Source of the DNA: Actinoplanes xinjiangensis
Lineage (GTDB): Bacteria; Actinomycetota; Actinomycetes; Mycobacteriales; Micromonosporaceae
Direction of reading: 5' to 3'
Length of the DNA stretch: 64,000 nucleotides
Assembly (NCBI RefSeq): GCF_003148685.1
Contig: NZ_QGGR01000024.1
Span: 1 to 64,000 of the forward strand
Part shown: one piece after another, positions 15,788 to 24,582 of the stretch
Numbering within the stretch: position 1 is the first letter of the stretch
Layout: each line of letters opens with the position of its first letter
Program-made: the position numbers and the translations under genes
Notes under the pieces: generated by a model
Seen by the model: only the letters and a program-made list of their open reading frames with translations
What the model was told of the DNA's origin: nothing
Databases searched by the model: none

Positions 15788-16287
15788 ATCGGAATGCTAA
15801 CACGGAGCCGGTGTGTCCATCGATGAAGTAGGAGCACCGCACGCGTTCGGTACCGTTTGTGATGACGATATGGAGATCGATTTCATGTCGAATGGCCGTG
15901 CGGATGGTTCAGGCTGGGGGCCGTTGTGACGGTCGAGATGTTCGTGGGTGGTGGCACCAGTCCGGTGCTGCCTGGGTCGTCAGTTGCCTGGCCGCGAGGC
16001 CGTGATTCGTCTCAGCTCGCAGGCTAACCATCGAATTGATTTGATGCAACTTGATCTGCTCTGTCCTGCTGCTGACGGGGCACGGCGGGTCCGGGCTACA
16101 GGTAGGCAAGCATTCTGGGTCTGGAAGACCTCCCGTCGTGCCGCAGCCGGCAGTCCACGACTGTCTTGATCGACGCGGGGACACACGAACGTCGACGTCC
16201 TGCCCTTGCCGCCGGGCCGACACCGTGGAGACATGGCTGCCGGAGCATCCCGGCGTGCAGATGGTGTGCCGGACGCCGCGGCGTCAA
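15788..16287. other. 500-bp non-coding region with shared regulatory motifs
   Basis: No supported gene. It holds the second copy of the 20-mer repeat (15871-15890, TGGAGATCGATTTCATGTCG) and an ArsR-like operator at 16030-16050 (ATCGAATTGATTTGATGCAA). Both could control the phosphatase gene that starts at 15787. Confidence 0.5.
16030..16050 (+). promoter_or_regulatory. ArsR-like operator, site 2
   Basis: ATCGAATTGATTTGATGCAA matches the ATCAAA-N4-TTTGAT-GTA pattern seen at 2.0, 20.5 and 24.6 kb with two changes. It is about 240 bp upstream of the phosphatase start at 15787. Confidence 0.5.
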
Positions 16288-17268
16288 TCAGCTGGCTGTG
16301 CCGAGCGAGCGGGTCCACCCTCGGGCCTGATGGCTGGACGGCGGAAGTTGAAGATCGAGAGAGTCGTATTCCTGCGTGCCGTGGCTGCGCAGCACGAGGG
16401 CTGCAAGTCGGCAGCCCAGCGTTGCTGCATCGGCTGGTGTGGCTCCATGCAGGACGGCGGTGAGGAAGCCGGCTCGAAAGGCGTCCCCGGCACCGGTGGG
16501 GTCCACGACCGCGGATACAGGGTGGGCCGGGATCGTCGTCGATCCCGTACGATCGGCGATTCTCACTCCGGAGGATCCCATCGTGGTCACCACTGTGGCG
16601 GTCCGGTGCACGACATCGGCTGTGGACAGGCCGGTCTTGGCGAGCAGCAGTTCGAACTCGTACGCATTGCTGAACAGGAAGGCGGCGCCGGTGATGAAGT
16701 CGAGCAGCTGAGCCGCGTTCATCCGCGCGAGCTGCTGCGAAGGGTCGGCGGCGAACGTCCAGCCGCGCCGACGGCAGGTGTCCGTGTGGCGGATCATTGC
16801 CTCCGGCTGGTCCGGCCCGACGAGAACCAGCCGAGGGTTGCCAACCGCCGTCCCGATGACGTCAAGATCGATCGAGGCAGCTTCACCCATGGCGCCTGCG
16901 TAGAAGGATGCGATCTGGCAGTTGTCGAGGTCTGTGGTGCAGACGAAGCGTGCGGTGTGCTGCGTTGTGCTGATGTGCACGTGTTCGGTGCAGACTCCGC
17001 TCAGCTCGAGCCGGTTGCGGTATCCGTCGTCGAAGTCTGCGCCGGCCGCGCCGACAAGTAGCGGGCGGCCGCCGAGCCGGGCCATGCCGTAGGCGATGTT
17101 GGCGGCCACTCCTCCGTCCCGGACCGTCAGGTCGTCGACGAGGAATGACAGCGACACCTGATCGAGTTTTTCGGCGATGAGCTGGTCGGCGAACCGGCCT
17201 GGGAAGGTCATGAGGTGGTCGGTCGCGATGGACCCCGTGATCAGTACCGGTCCGATGTGGTCCGTCAT
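16288..17268 (-). CDS. adoK: Adenosine kinase (PfkB family)
   Basis: A 326-residue PfkB sugar-kinase-fold enzyme that closely resembles mycobacterial adenosine kinase across its length: ITGSIATDHLMTFPGRF at the N-terminus, SLSFLVDDL, HTARFVCTTD, FAADPSQQLARM, and the anion-hole motif DPTGAGDAFRAGF. It phosphorylates adenosine to AMP. It follows metK by 9 bp, so the pair links SAM formation with removal of adenosine released from SAH. The nearby methyltransferases at 26736 and 49075 would use such a supply. An SAH hydrolase gene is not in the window. Confidence 0.9.
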   Translation of the reverse strand: MTDHIGPVLITGSIATDHLMTFPGRFADQLIAEKLDQVSLSFLVDDLTVRDGGVAANIAYGMARLGGRPLLVGAAGADFDDGYRNRLELSGVCTEHVHISTTQHTARFVCTTDLDNCQIASFYAGAMGEAASIDLDVIGTAVGNPRLVLVGPDQPEAMIRHTDTCRRRGWTFAADPSQQLARMNAAQLLDFITGAAFLFSNAYEFELLLAKTGLSTADVVHRTATVVTTMGSSGVRIADRTGSTTIPAHPVSAVVDPTGAGDAFRAGFLTAVLHGATPADAATLGCRLAALVLRSHGTQEYDSLDLQLPPSSHQARGWTRSLGTAS

Positions 17269-17277
17269 GGTGGGGGC

Positions 17278-18465
17278 CTATCCGACCAGGTTCTTCAGGT
17301 CTTGGGCGCGGTCGGTGCTCTCCCAGCGGAGATCGGGCAGCTCACGGCCGAAGTGGCCGTACGTCGCGGTCTGCTGGTAGATCGGGCGCAGCAGGTCGAG
17401 GTCGCGGACGATCGCGGCCGGGCGTAGGTCGAAGACCTCCTTGATGGCCTTCTCGATCCGCTCGACCGGCACGTTCTCGGTGCCGAACGTCTCGACGAAC
17501 AGGCTGACCGGGTGGGCCTTGCCGATCGCGTAGGCGACCTGGACCTCGCACCGCTCGGCGAGTCCGGCGGCGACGACGTTCTTGGCGACCCAGCGCATCG
17601 CGTACGCCGCGGACCGGTCCACCTTCGACGGGTCCTTGCCGGAGAACGCGCCGCCACCGTGCCGGGCGTAACCGCCGTACGTGTCCACGATGATCTTGCG
17701 GCCGGTGAGCCCGGCGTCACCCATCGGGCCGCCGATCTCGAACCGGCCGGTCGGGTTGACCAGCAGCCGGTAGCCGCCCGTCTCCAGGCCGAGCTCCTCC
17801 AGCTCGGGGGCGATGACGTGCTCGCGGACGTCCGGCGTGAGCAGGGACTCCAGCGAGATGTCGGCGGCGTGCTGTGACGACACGACGACCGTGTCGAGCC
17901 GAACCGGGCGCAGCCCGTCGTACTCGATGGTGACCTGGGTCTTGCCGTCGGGGCGCAGGTAGGGGATCGTGCCGTCCTTGCGCGCGGCCGACAGCCGGCG
18001 GGCCAGGCGGTGCGCCAGTGCGATCGGCAGCGGCATCAGTTCGGGCGTCTCGGAGCAGGCGAAACCGAACATCATGCCCTGGTCGCCGGCACCCTGGCTG
18101 TCCAGCGAGTCGCCGGCTTCGCCCTCACGCTGCTCGATGGCGGTGTCGACACCCTGCGCGATGTCCGGCGACTGCGAGCCGATGGAGACGCTCACGCCGC
18201 AGGAGGCGCCGTCGAAGCCCTTCTTCGACGAGTCGTAACCGATGCCCAGTACGGTTCGCCGGACGATCTCCGGGATGTCCGCGTACGCCCCGGTGCTCAC
18301 CTCACCGGCAACGTGCACCTGGCCGGTGGTGATCAGGGTCTCCACCGCGACGCGGCTACGCGGGTCCTGCGCGAGCAGGGCGTCGAGAATCCCGTCGCTG
18401 ATCTGGTCGGCGATCTTGTCCGGGTGGCCTTCCGTGACCGACTCGGACGTGAACAAACGTTGCAC
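17278..18465 (-). CDS. metK: S-adenosylmethionine synthetase
   Basis: A complete 395-residue methionine adenosyltransferase: FTSESVTEGHPDKIADQISD at the N-terminus, the GAGDQGMMFGFA motif in the middle and the P-loop-like GGGAFSGKDPSKVDRS region. It makes SAM from methionine and ATP. The start is GTG at 18465, preceded by GGGAAGG. Placement inside a biosynthetic cluster with adenosine kinase suggests an extra copy for methyl supply, although a housekeeping role cannot be excluded. I saw no riboswitch-like fold in the 187 bp upstream. Confidence 0.95.
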   Translation of the reverse strand: MQRLFTSESVTEGHPDKIADQISDGILDALLAQDPRSRVAVETLITTGQVHVAGEVSTGAYADIPEIVRRTVLGIGYDSSKKGFDGASCGVSVSIGSQSPDIAQGVDTAIEQREGEAGDSLDSQGAGDQGMMFGFACSETPELMPLPIALAHRLARRLSAARKDGTIPYLRPDGKTQVTIEYDGLRPVRLDTVVVSSQHAADISLESLLTPDVREHVIAPELEELGLETGGYRLLVNPTGRFEIGGPMGDAGLTGRKIIVDTYGGYARHGGGAFSGKDPSKVDRSAAYAMRWVAKNVVAAGLAERCEVQVAYAIGKAHPVSLFVETFGTENVPVERIEKAIKEVFDLRPAAIVRDLDLLRPIYQQTATYGHFGRELPDLRWESTDRAQDLKNLVG

Positions 18466-18652
18466 GGTCTCACCTTCCCGTGGACTTGCACAATAAGTCG
18501 GTCTTCCACCGTGGAGTCTCGCTCAAGCGAGCCGTCGCCGGAGCGCCATCGGGGTGGCTCGAGGGCCCCTTGCCTGCAGGGCCGATTGACGGTTGAACGT
18601 CGCCAGGCCTTGGACAATGAGTGCCACCCGGCACCACCTCGCCGGCCATCCG

Positions 18653-19876
18653 CTATGCCGGTGCGGCAACACCCTTGGCCCACGCCTCGACGAGTTCGAT
18701 CGCTTGTTCGGGGTTGAGACGGGGATCGCACAGCGAGGTGAACCGGTGCGACAGTCGGTCTTCGTCCGGTACTGGCCCGCCGACACACTCGGTGACGTCA
18801 CCTGCGGCGACCTCAAGGTGCAGTCCGGCAGCATGCTGCCCGTGTCCGTCGAGGATGTCGCGGAACGTCAAGGACTCGGTGATGATGTCAACGAGGTAGC
18901 GCGTCTTCAGGCCGGCTCGACGGGACACCACCGTGTTGCCGTGCATGGGATCGCACAACCAGACGACCGGGTACCCGGCACTCGTGACCGCCCGCACGAT
19001 CGGTGGCAGCACATCCCGGATCTGATGGCGACCCATTCGCGGGATCAGGGTGAGACGGCCCGGTTCGTGATGCGGATCGAGCGCTCGGCACAACGCCAGG
19101 ACCTCGTCCGGGGTGGCTGTGGGTCCGAGCTTGCATCCGATCGGATTGGCTATGGCGCTCAGCAATGCGACGTGCGCGCCGCGTGGATCGCGGGTTCGTT
19201 CGCCTACCCAGGGCAGATGCGTCGAGGTGAGGCACAGTCCGCCCGTGATGAGGTCGCGGCGTAGCAGCCGTGTCTCATAGTCAAGGATCAGAGCCTCGTG
19301 GCTGGACCAGGGTCCGCCCCCGGCGGGGACGCCGGGTCTCCGACGGTGGTTTCGGATAGCTCGTTGCACTTTGCTGCTCGCCTGGTACGCACGCCACATG
19401 CGCTGTGGGTCAGCTGCACGTGCGGCCGGCGCCGCTGCCTCGGAGTTGACCATGTGCCCGCGGAACGAACCGATCACCTGGTCGCCGTGGATTTCCGTCG
19501 CCTGTGAGCGTGGCTTGGCGAACTGCCCAGCCATCCGTCCGATCCGGATCACCGGCGAACCGGTGAGGTCGCTGAACCGATCCGCTAGTTGATCAAGAAC
19601 CCGCAGCTTGTCGGCGATGTGGGCGTCGGTGCACTCGGAGAAGCTTTCAGCGCAGTCGCCACTCTGCAGCACGAGAGTTCCCGACGTGGTGACGGTCGAC
19701 AGCGACTGGCGCAGACGCCCGATCTCTACGTGTGTCGCGAGCGGTTCGGCCTCAGCGAGACTGCGGCACGCCTCGTCGTAGGCGGCGTGAGCGCGCCAGT
19801 CCGGCTGCTGTTCTGCCGGCAAGTGCTTCCAGGGCCGAGGCTCGGCGAAGTCACCGATGATGCCGGCTGACTGCAT
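18653..19876 (-). CDS. Class II DAHP synthase
   Basis: A 407-residue plant-type (class II) 3-deoxy-D-arabino-heptulosonate-7-phosphate synthase, which starts the shikimate pathway from PEP and erythrose 4-phosphate. Recognisable blocks are LVLQSGDCAESF, RIGRMAGQFAKPRS, SSHEALILDYE, TSTHLPWVGERTR, WLCDPMHGN and SRRAGLKTR, with Cys, His and Glu metal ligands in place. It resembles the PhzC-type enzymes of phenazine and related clusters. It should raise chorismate flux for the PhzE-type enzyme at 27501. GGGAGCAGAC precedes the ATG. Confidence 0.92.
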   Translation of the reverse strand: MQSAGIIGDFAEPRPWKHLPAEQQPDWRAHAAYDEACRSLAEAEPLATHVEIGRLRQSLSTVTTSGTLVLQSGDCAESFSECTDAHIADKLRVLDQLADRFSDLTGSPVIRIGRMAGQFAKPRSQATEIHGDQVIGSFRGHMVNSEAAAPAARAADPQRMWRAYQASSKVQRAIRNHRRRPGVPAGGGPWSSHEALILDYETRLLRRDLITGGLCLTSTHLPWVGERTRDPRGAHVALLSAIANPIGCKLGPTATPDEVLALCRALDPHHEPGRLTLIPRMGRHQIRDVLPPIVRAVTSAGYPVVWLCDPMHGNTVVSRRAGLKTRYLVDIITESLTFRDILDGHGQHAAGLHLEVAAGDVTECVGGPVPDEDRLSHRFTSLCDPRLNPEQAIELVEAWAKGVAAPA

Positions 19877-20252
19877 GTCTGCTCCCGTCGAAAAGCCGTA
19901 GCCGTGTACTTCTGTCCAGGTCCTGGAAGGGCCGGCCGCTGCGATGAGGCTCCTCGGCCCGATCGCGGCGCCTGGCCACAGCGTGACTCAGTCCGTGGCG
20001 TGGAGACATCACGTCTTCGCGTTGACGGGCCTATTTATTTACTGGTCGTACGACCGCAGCCCGGCCAGGCTCGGTCGAGGTGACCGGCGGATCGCTCTCT
20101 TGCGGCTGTCCACCGGCGTGTCGGTGTGACTCACACATGGCATGCGCCTGCCGGTCACCGCGGCGCGGAGTGGCTCCAGAGAGGGACTGCCCGGCTCAAA
20201 GTAGCGCTGACCTCCCGTCGACACACCGTCGACTCGAGGAAGGGCCAACGAC
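19877..20252. other. Non-coding region, possible IS110 left end
   Basis: No gene is supported. The left part should carry the DAHP synthase promoter. The right part (from about 20050) leads directly into an IS110-family transposase fragment and ends with GACTCGAGGAAGGGCCAACG just before its ATG, so it may be the untranslated left end of that element. Confidence 0.4.
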
Positions 20253-20403
20253 ATGGGCCAGGTCATCATCGGCGTAGATCCGCACAAACGCTCCGCGACC
20301 ATCGAGACCTAACCCCCAAGGCCGACACTTCGGAGAAGTCACTTCCCGGACCCGCCGAAAACCGCCTTAGAGCACCGCTCCTCACCGCCTCTTGACACAG
20401 AGG
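20253..20403 (+). mobile_element. IS110-family remnant (internally deleted)
   Basis: The frame from 20253 to 20312 reads MGQVIIGVDPHKRSATIET and then stops. This is the N-terminal DEDD-domain start (GVDPHKRSATIE) of actinobacterial IS110 transposases, which are normally about 400 residues. A short inverted repeat, CCTCTTGACACAGAGG (20388-20403), resembles the sequence that follows IS110 transposase genes. The middle of the element therefore seems to be lost, leaving both ends. Confidence 0.6.
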
Positions 20404-20501
20404 GGCGCCATGTGCGGCGGTCGAGTGAGGCAGCGATGTTGTTCGCGGGCATGCGATGCATATCGGCGGTATAGATCCCTTTAGTCGGTTCCAGCGATCA
20501 C

Positions 20502-20525
20502 TGAATCAAACTGGATTGATGTAAC
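20502..20525 (+). promoter_or_regulatory. ArsR-like operator, site 3
   Basis: ATCAAACTGGATTGATGTAA lies about 95 bp upstream of the LuxR-type regulator start at 20621. It has ATCAA/TTGAT arms and shares CTGGATT-TGATGTA with site 1. It probably places the regulator under an ArsR-type repressor. Confidence 0.6.
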
Positions 20526-20620
20526 GTAAACGCACCATCCTGGTGTGCGGCGAGTGGCGGATGTCGATAGCCTGGGTATGTTCGCTAAGGGATCATGAGT
20601 ATCGACACATGGGGGAATTC

Positions 20621-23179
20621 ATGTATCCGATTGTCGGACGTGAATGCGTATCTGAGGTGCTCAGTGATTATCTGGATGCCACGCTGGGCGGCTCCGGTGC
20701 TTGCGTGCTCCTCGAAGGCTCGGTCGGCACCGGCAAGAGCCGCATGCTGAAAGCCGTGGCTGGAGAGGGCGCCCAGCGCGGACTTGCGGTCGCTCACATG
20801 CGTGCTGGAGCCAATCGAGAGGCCACGGTCGTTCGAGAGCTGTACATCTTCCTGCGCCACGTCATTGCGGGTGATGTCCCAGCAGACATCCCGGAATCCG
20901 CGGATTTCATTTCGCCGGATTCGAACCCCTTTCTGGTGGCGGACCGTCTCGGTGAAATGATCGAGGAGGCGGCTAGCAGACGGCCGCTATTGATCATTCT
21001 TGACGATGCTCAGCGCGTAGACGAAATCAGCAGCGTGGCCCTGCAGGCACTGGTGCGGACCCACGCCGAAGCTGCAGTGCTGTGGTTGTTGGCCCGTCGG
21101 CCGACAACCGGACAGTCCCTGGCCCAGCACGCGATCGGCTGGCTGTGCGACCGCGCTGCGATGCGGCTGCATCTCGGACCGCTGGACGACGAGGCGGTAA
21201 GCGCGCTGTGCGCCGGCATTCTGGGCGTCAAACCAGACTCGTCGGTACTCACGTGGGCGGCACGCTGCGGCGGAAATCCGTGGCTTCTGGAGAGGCTGAT
21301 GAGCGCGTTCGTGGACGCCGGCAACGTCGTCATCGTCGATGGCAAGGCGTCCATACTGGCTGACCGCCTTCCCGAGAGCATGCACAGTGCCGTCCACGGT
21401 TTGATGAGCGCCATGCCGGCCGAAGTCGGCAACCTGCTGGTCCAGGGCGCGCAACCGCCGCCGGACCACGACTCAGCCGGGTCCTCGCAGGTGGATCGAC
21501 CATTGCCCGGTGATGAGACGGTGTGCTTGCCGGGGCGGCGTGACACCGCCAAGCGGCGAGGACTGCGCACCGCTGTCACCGACCGCCGCGGTCACGACTC
21601 GTCTTCGGCAAGTGCAGACCTTCGCCGCGTGGGCCGGGCCGGAGCGGCCGACGTCACCGCGCAGCCACTTCGTCAGTCGCCCGGGCATGGGCTTCTCGTT
21701 GCTGAAGCGCCGATGTCGCCCCTGTGCGAATGCGACGACGTCGCGGCCACGATTCTGGTGGCTCTGAGCATTCCGTCAGAAGCATCCCGATCGCTGGCTC
21801 GGGCATTGCGCCTGCTGGTCGGCGCCGGCCGTAGTGCCGAAGCCGGCCACTTCGCCGCGGTGCTGATTCGGGCCGGGCTCGACCTGGGCGAGACGGACCG
21901 GGCCATACTAAAAGGCCTGCTCAGGAGTAGCGCCGAGCGCGGCAGCCATGAATCCTCCGCGGGTGGAGCTGTCCGACCTGCGTCAGCGGCCGGCAGTGCT
22001 CTGCCGTTCGTTGCGGTCGTCGACGGGCGCATCGGGGCCGACATGCCGCCACCCCTCCGCCAGTATCCGGATGCAGGCATTCGCGTCTGCCCCTCCTGGA
22101 CATGGGTCGTACACGCGTTGATCGCCGCGGACTGTTTTCCGGAGGCTGAGAAGGTCGCCGAAGCGATCAGGCAGAGTCCCGTGCATGATGGTGACTCCTG
22201 GGCGGAGGCGCAGTGGCACGGCCATCGGGCGGAGCTGCTGATGGCGCTGGGGCGGTTGGGTGAAGCCCGCGCCGCGGCTGAGGCCGGCCTGCACCTGAGC
22301 GACCGGACCGAACCGGAACGGTCTGTCTTGACACATGCGGTGCTGGCCCGGGTAAGCCTGCACTACGGTGACACCGACACGGCGCGGAACCACTTGCGGA
22401 CGGCTAACCGATTCGTCGCCGACGACGCCGTTGCCGACCGCATTCGTCTCGACTGGGCGCTCGCGCAGTTCCACGCAGCCTCCGGACGACCCCGGATGGC
22501 GGTGCAGTCCCTGGTCGACATCGACGCGGAGACGACACCTGATCCGCTGGTCTTCAGCGAGGCGCCGACGGCTGCGGCGAGGATTGTGCGCCTGGCCAGG
22601 AAGGCCGACCTCGGCACAACGGCGGAGCGCGCCGCGGGCCTGGCCCGCTCGGTCGCCGACCGCAACCCGGAAGTGGCATCGTTGGCCGGCGGCGCGGAAC
22701 ACGCCGAAGGGCTCCTGTACCGGGACACGGCCGCGCTGCGCAGGGCGGTCGGCCATTACTACCGCGGTGGACGACCGTTGGCTGCCGGTATCGCTCTGGA
22801 GGACGCGGCCCAAAGTGAGCAGGAGAAACGAAATGCGCCCGGCGCTGTGGAACTTCTGGGTTCCGCGCTGGAGATGTATGTGCAGTGCGATGCTCGCCGA
22901 GACGTCGCCCGGGCCCAGAAGAAGCTCCGCAAGCTCGGCGTGTCCGACGCCGGCGGAATGGGCGGGAACCGGCCGGTCTCCGGCTGGGAGAGTCTGACGA
23001 GCGCGGAGCTTCGCGTCGTGCGGGCAATCGTCGACGGCAAGACGAACAAGGAGGCTGCGAACACGCTGTTCCTCTCACCCCACACCGTCGACAGCCATCT
23101 ACGAAGGGTGTTCGGCAAGCTCGGCATCAATACGCGGGTCGAACTGACCAAGTACTTCCTGACTCATGAGGTTGCCTGA
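20621..23179 (+). CDS. Large LuxR-family (LAL-type) transcriptional regulator
   Basis: An 852-residue regulator. An N-terminal AAA-like ATPase domain has Walker A LEGSVGTGKS and Walker B LLIILDDAQ. A long middle region has TPR-like helices, and the C-terminal LuxR HTH is LTSAELRVVRAIVDGKTNKEAANTLF and onward. I chose ATG 20621 (MYPIVGRE) because GGGGGA lies six bases upstream and the protein then begins at the usual VGRE motif. It is the likely pathway activator. The gene overlaps the coding space upstream of the second ArsR-ArsC gene, so the two may be co-transcribed. Confidence 0.9.
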   Translation: MYPIVGRECVSEVLSDYLDATLGGSGACVLLEGSVGTGKSRMLKAVAGEGAQRGLAVAHMRAGANREATVVRELYIFLRHVIAGDVPADIPESADFISPDSNPFLVADRLGEMIEEAASRRPLLIILDDAQRVDEISSVALQALVRTHAEAAVLWLLARRPTTGQSLAQHAIGWLCDRAAMRLHLGPLDDEAVSALCAGILGVKPDSSVLTWAARCGGNPWLLERLMSAFVDAGNVVIVDGKASILADRLPESMHSAVHGLMSAMPAEVGNLLVQGAQPPPDHDSAGSSQVDRPLPGDETVCLPGRRDTAKRRGLRTAVTDRRGHDSSSASADLRRVGRAGAADVTAQPLRQSPGHGLLVAEAPMSPLCECDDVAATILVALSIPSEASRSLARALRLLVGAGRSAEAGHFAAVLIRAGLDLGETDRAILKGLLRSSAERGSHESSAGGAVRPASAAGSALPFVAVVDGRIGADMPPPLRQYPDAGIRVCPSWTWVVHALIAADCFPEAEKVAEAIRQSPVHDGDSWAEAQWHGHRAELLMALGRLGEARAAAEAGLHLSDRTEPERSVLTHAVLARVSLHYGDTDTARNHLRTANRFVADDAVADRIRLDWALAQFHAASGRPRMAVQSLVDIDAETTPDPLVFSEAPTAAARIVRLARKADLGTTAERAAGLARSVADRNPEVASLAGGAEHAEGLLYRDTAALRRAVGHYYRGGRPLAAGIALEDAAQSEQEKRNAPGAVELLGSALEMYVQCDARRDVARAQKKLRKLGVSDAGGMGGNRPVSGWESLTSAELRVVRAIVDGKTNKEAANTLFLSPHTVDSHLRRVFGKLGINTRVELTKYFLTHEVA

Positions 23180-23190
23180 ACTCCAAGTCG

Positions 23191-23210
23191 ATCAAATGAA
23201 ACTGTTGTAT
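23191..23210 (+). promoter_or_regulatory. ArsR-like operator, site 4 (weak)
   Basis: ATCAAATGAAACTGTTGTAT keeps the left arm and the final TGTA of the motif but has a degenerate right arm. It lies about 20 bp before the likely start of the second ArsR-ArsC gene, which fits autoregulation. Confidence 0.35.
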
Positions 23211-23228
23211 TTGGGGTACCATTCAAGG

Positions 23229-24038
23229 ATGGCCCTCACACCGTCCTGGGAGACACCGGCAGCGCCGCCCGGTGTCCTGCGCCTGACCGGGCACCCGGTG
23301 CGCTGGCAACTGCTCCATGAGCTGGCGCGAAGTGACCGGCAGGTCCGGGAACTCGTCGAGCTGATCGGCCAGCGGCAGAGTCTGACCTCGTACCACCTCG
23401 GCCTGCTGCGCGAGGGCGGGCTGGTGACGATGCGGCGCAGCTCGGCGGACAAGCGCGACACCTATTACAGCCTCGATCTTTCCGCGTGCCGGAAGCAGCT
23501 TGCGGATGCTGGTGTAGCTCTGCACCCTGGGTTGCGACTGGTACCCGCAGCACTGACGCCCCCGACGGCGGGGCTCCAGTTGCGCCAGTCCAGTCGCCGG
23601 GCCCGGGTGCTGTTCCTGTGTACGGGCAACAGCGCACGTTCGCAGATGGCCGAGGCGTTGCTGGAGCGGGTCGGCGGGGCGCGGGTCGAAGCCGTCAGCG
23701 CCGGCAGTCATCCCAAGCCGTTGCACTCCAACGCTGTTCGAGTCATGCGAGAGAGTGGCATCGACATCAGCGGTCGCCACTCCAAGCACTTGGACCTCTT
23801 CACCGACCAGTACTTCGACCACGTCATCAGCCTCTGTGATCGGGTGCGGGAGGTGTGTCCGAAGTTTGCCGGCGCGCCGACGATGGCGCACTGGAGTTTG
23901 CCGGACCCGGCAGCCGAAGCCGGAGCCGGCGACGACGACTATCCACCGTTCCTTCGTGCCGCGGACGAGCTGAAGGTTCGCATCGACTTCCTGTTGTATG
24001 CAATCGACAGCGCCGCAACCAACCCGGAAAGGCTCTGA
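23229..24038 (+). CDS. ArsR-type HTH fused to arsenate reductase/LMW phosphatase domain (copy 2)
   Basis: A 269-residue paralogue of the gene at 1257-2015. The ArsR-like winged helix occupies residues 15-100 and the ArsC/LMW-PTP domain 126-265. The CX5R loop is C131-R137 and the redox cysteines are C203 and C210 in CDRVREVC. As in copy 1 the HTH lacks an arsenic-binding CxC and has a single cysteine (C87). I place the start at ATG 23229 by alignment with copy 1; ATG 23166, overlapping the LuxR stop, is also in frame. It is followed within 2 bp by a VOC protein and then by a DHA2 exporter. Confidence 0.85.
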   Translation: MALTPSWETPAAPPGVLRLTGHPVRWQLLHELARSDRQVRELVELIGQRQSLTSYHLGLLREGGLVTMRRSSADKRDTYYSLDLSACRKQLADAGVALHPGLRLVPAALTPPTAGLQLRQSSRRARVLFLCTGNSARSQMAEALLERVGGARVEAVSAGSHPKPLHSNAVRVMRESGIDISGRHSKHLDLFTDQYFDHVISLCDRVREVCPKFAGAPTMAHWSLPDPAAEAGAGDDDYPPFLRAADELKVRIDFLLYAIDSAATNPERL

Positions 24039-24040
24039 TT

Positions 24041-24430
24041 ATGGCCAACGACCTCGCAGACATGGTTCATGTGCGATACATGGTCGACGATGTCGACACT
24101 GCTGTCGACTTCTACACCAAGCATCTCGGCTTCACCCTGCGGATGAGTGCGTCGCCGGCGTTCGCCGACGTACTGCGGGGCAAGCTGCGCTTACTGCTGA
24201 GTGGGCCCACCAGCTCCGCCGGCCGGCCGATGCCCGACGGGGCCAAGCCCACACCGGGTGGGTGGAACAGGATCAACCTGGTCGTCGGCGATATCGCCGC
24301 CGAGGTCGAGCGGTTGCGAGCGGCCGGCCTTTCGTTCCGCAATGACATCGTCAGTGGCCCTGGGGGCAAGCAGATCCTGCTCGAGGATCCGTTCGGCAAC
24401 GTTGTCGAACTGTTCGAACCGGCGGGCTGA
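24041..24430 (+). CDS. VOC-superfamily (glyoxalase/bleomycin-resistance fold) protein
   Basis: A 129-residue vicinal-oxygen-chelate protein with the usual two beta-alpha-beta-beta-beta repeats: an HVRYMVDDVDTAVDFYTKHLGF first half, an INLVVGDIAAEVERLRAAG second half and the terminal QILLEDPFGNVVELFEP. GGAAAGG precedes the ATG. It contains no cysteine, so it is not an ArsI-type C-As lyase even though it follows an ArsC-like gene. It may be a binding or resistance protein for the cluster product, or an isomerase or dioxygenase. Confidence 0.8.
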   Translation: MANDLADMVHVRYMVDDVDTAVDFYTKHLGFTLRMSASPAFADVLRGKLRLLLSGPTSSAGRPMPDGAKPTPGGWNRINLVVGDIAAEVERLRAAGLSFRNDIVSGPGGKQILLEDPFGNVVELFEPAG

Positions 24431-24582
24431 CCCCCGAAAACGCCGGCCGCGAAGGCGGCGGTGGCCGACCGAGTTCCGCGTGTTCGCGGGACGGTCGGAC
24501 ACCGCCGCCTTTTGCATGGCGTCAGATGACCAGGCAATCCGAGGCAGCAAGCGATGGCAAACTAGACCAAATGAGTTTGATT

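Noticed and set aside
18466..18652. SAM riboswitch before metK
   Set aside because: I could not find a convincing conserved core or a switching terminator in this short region.
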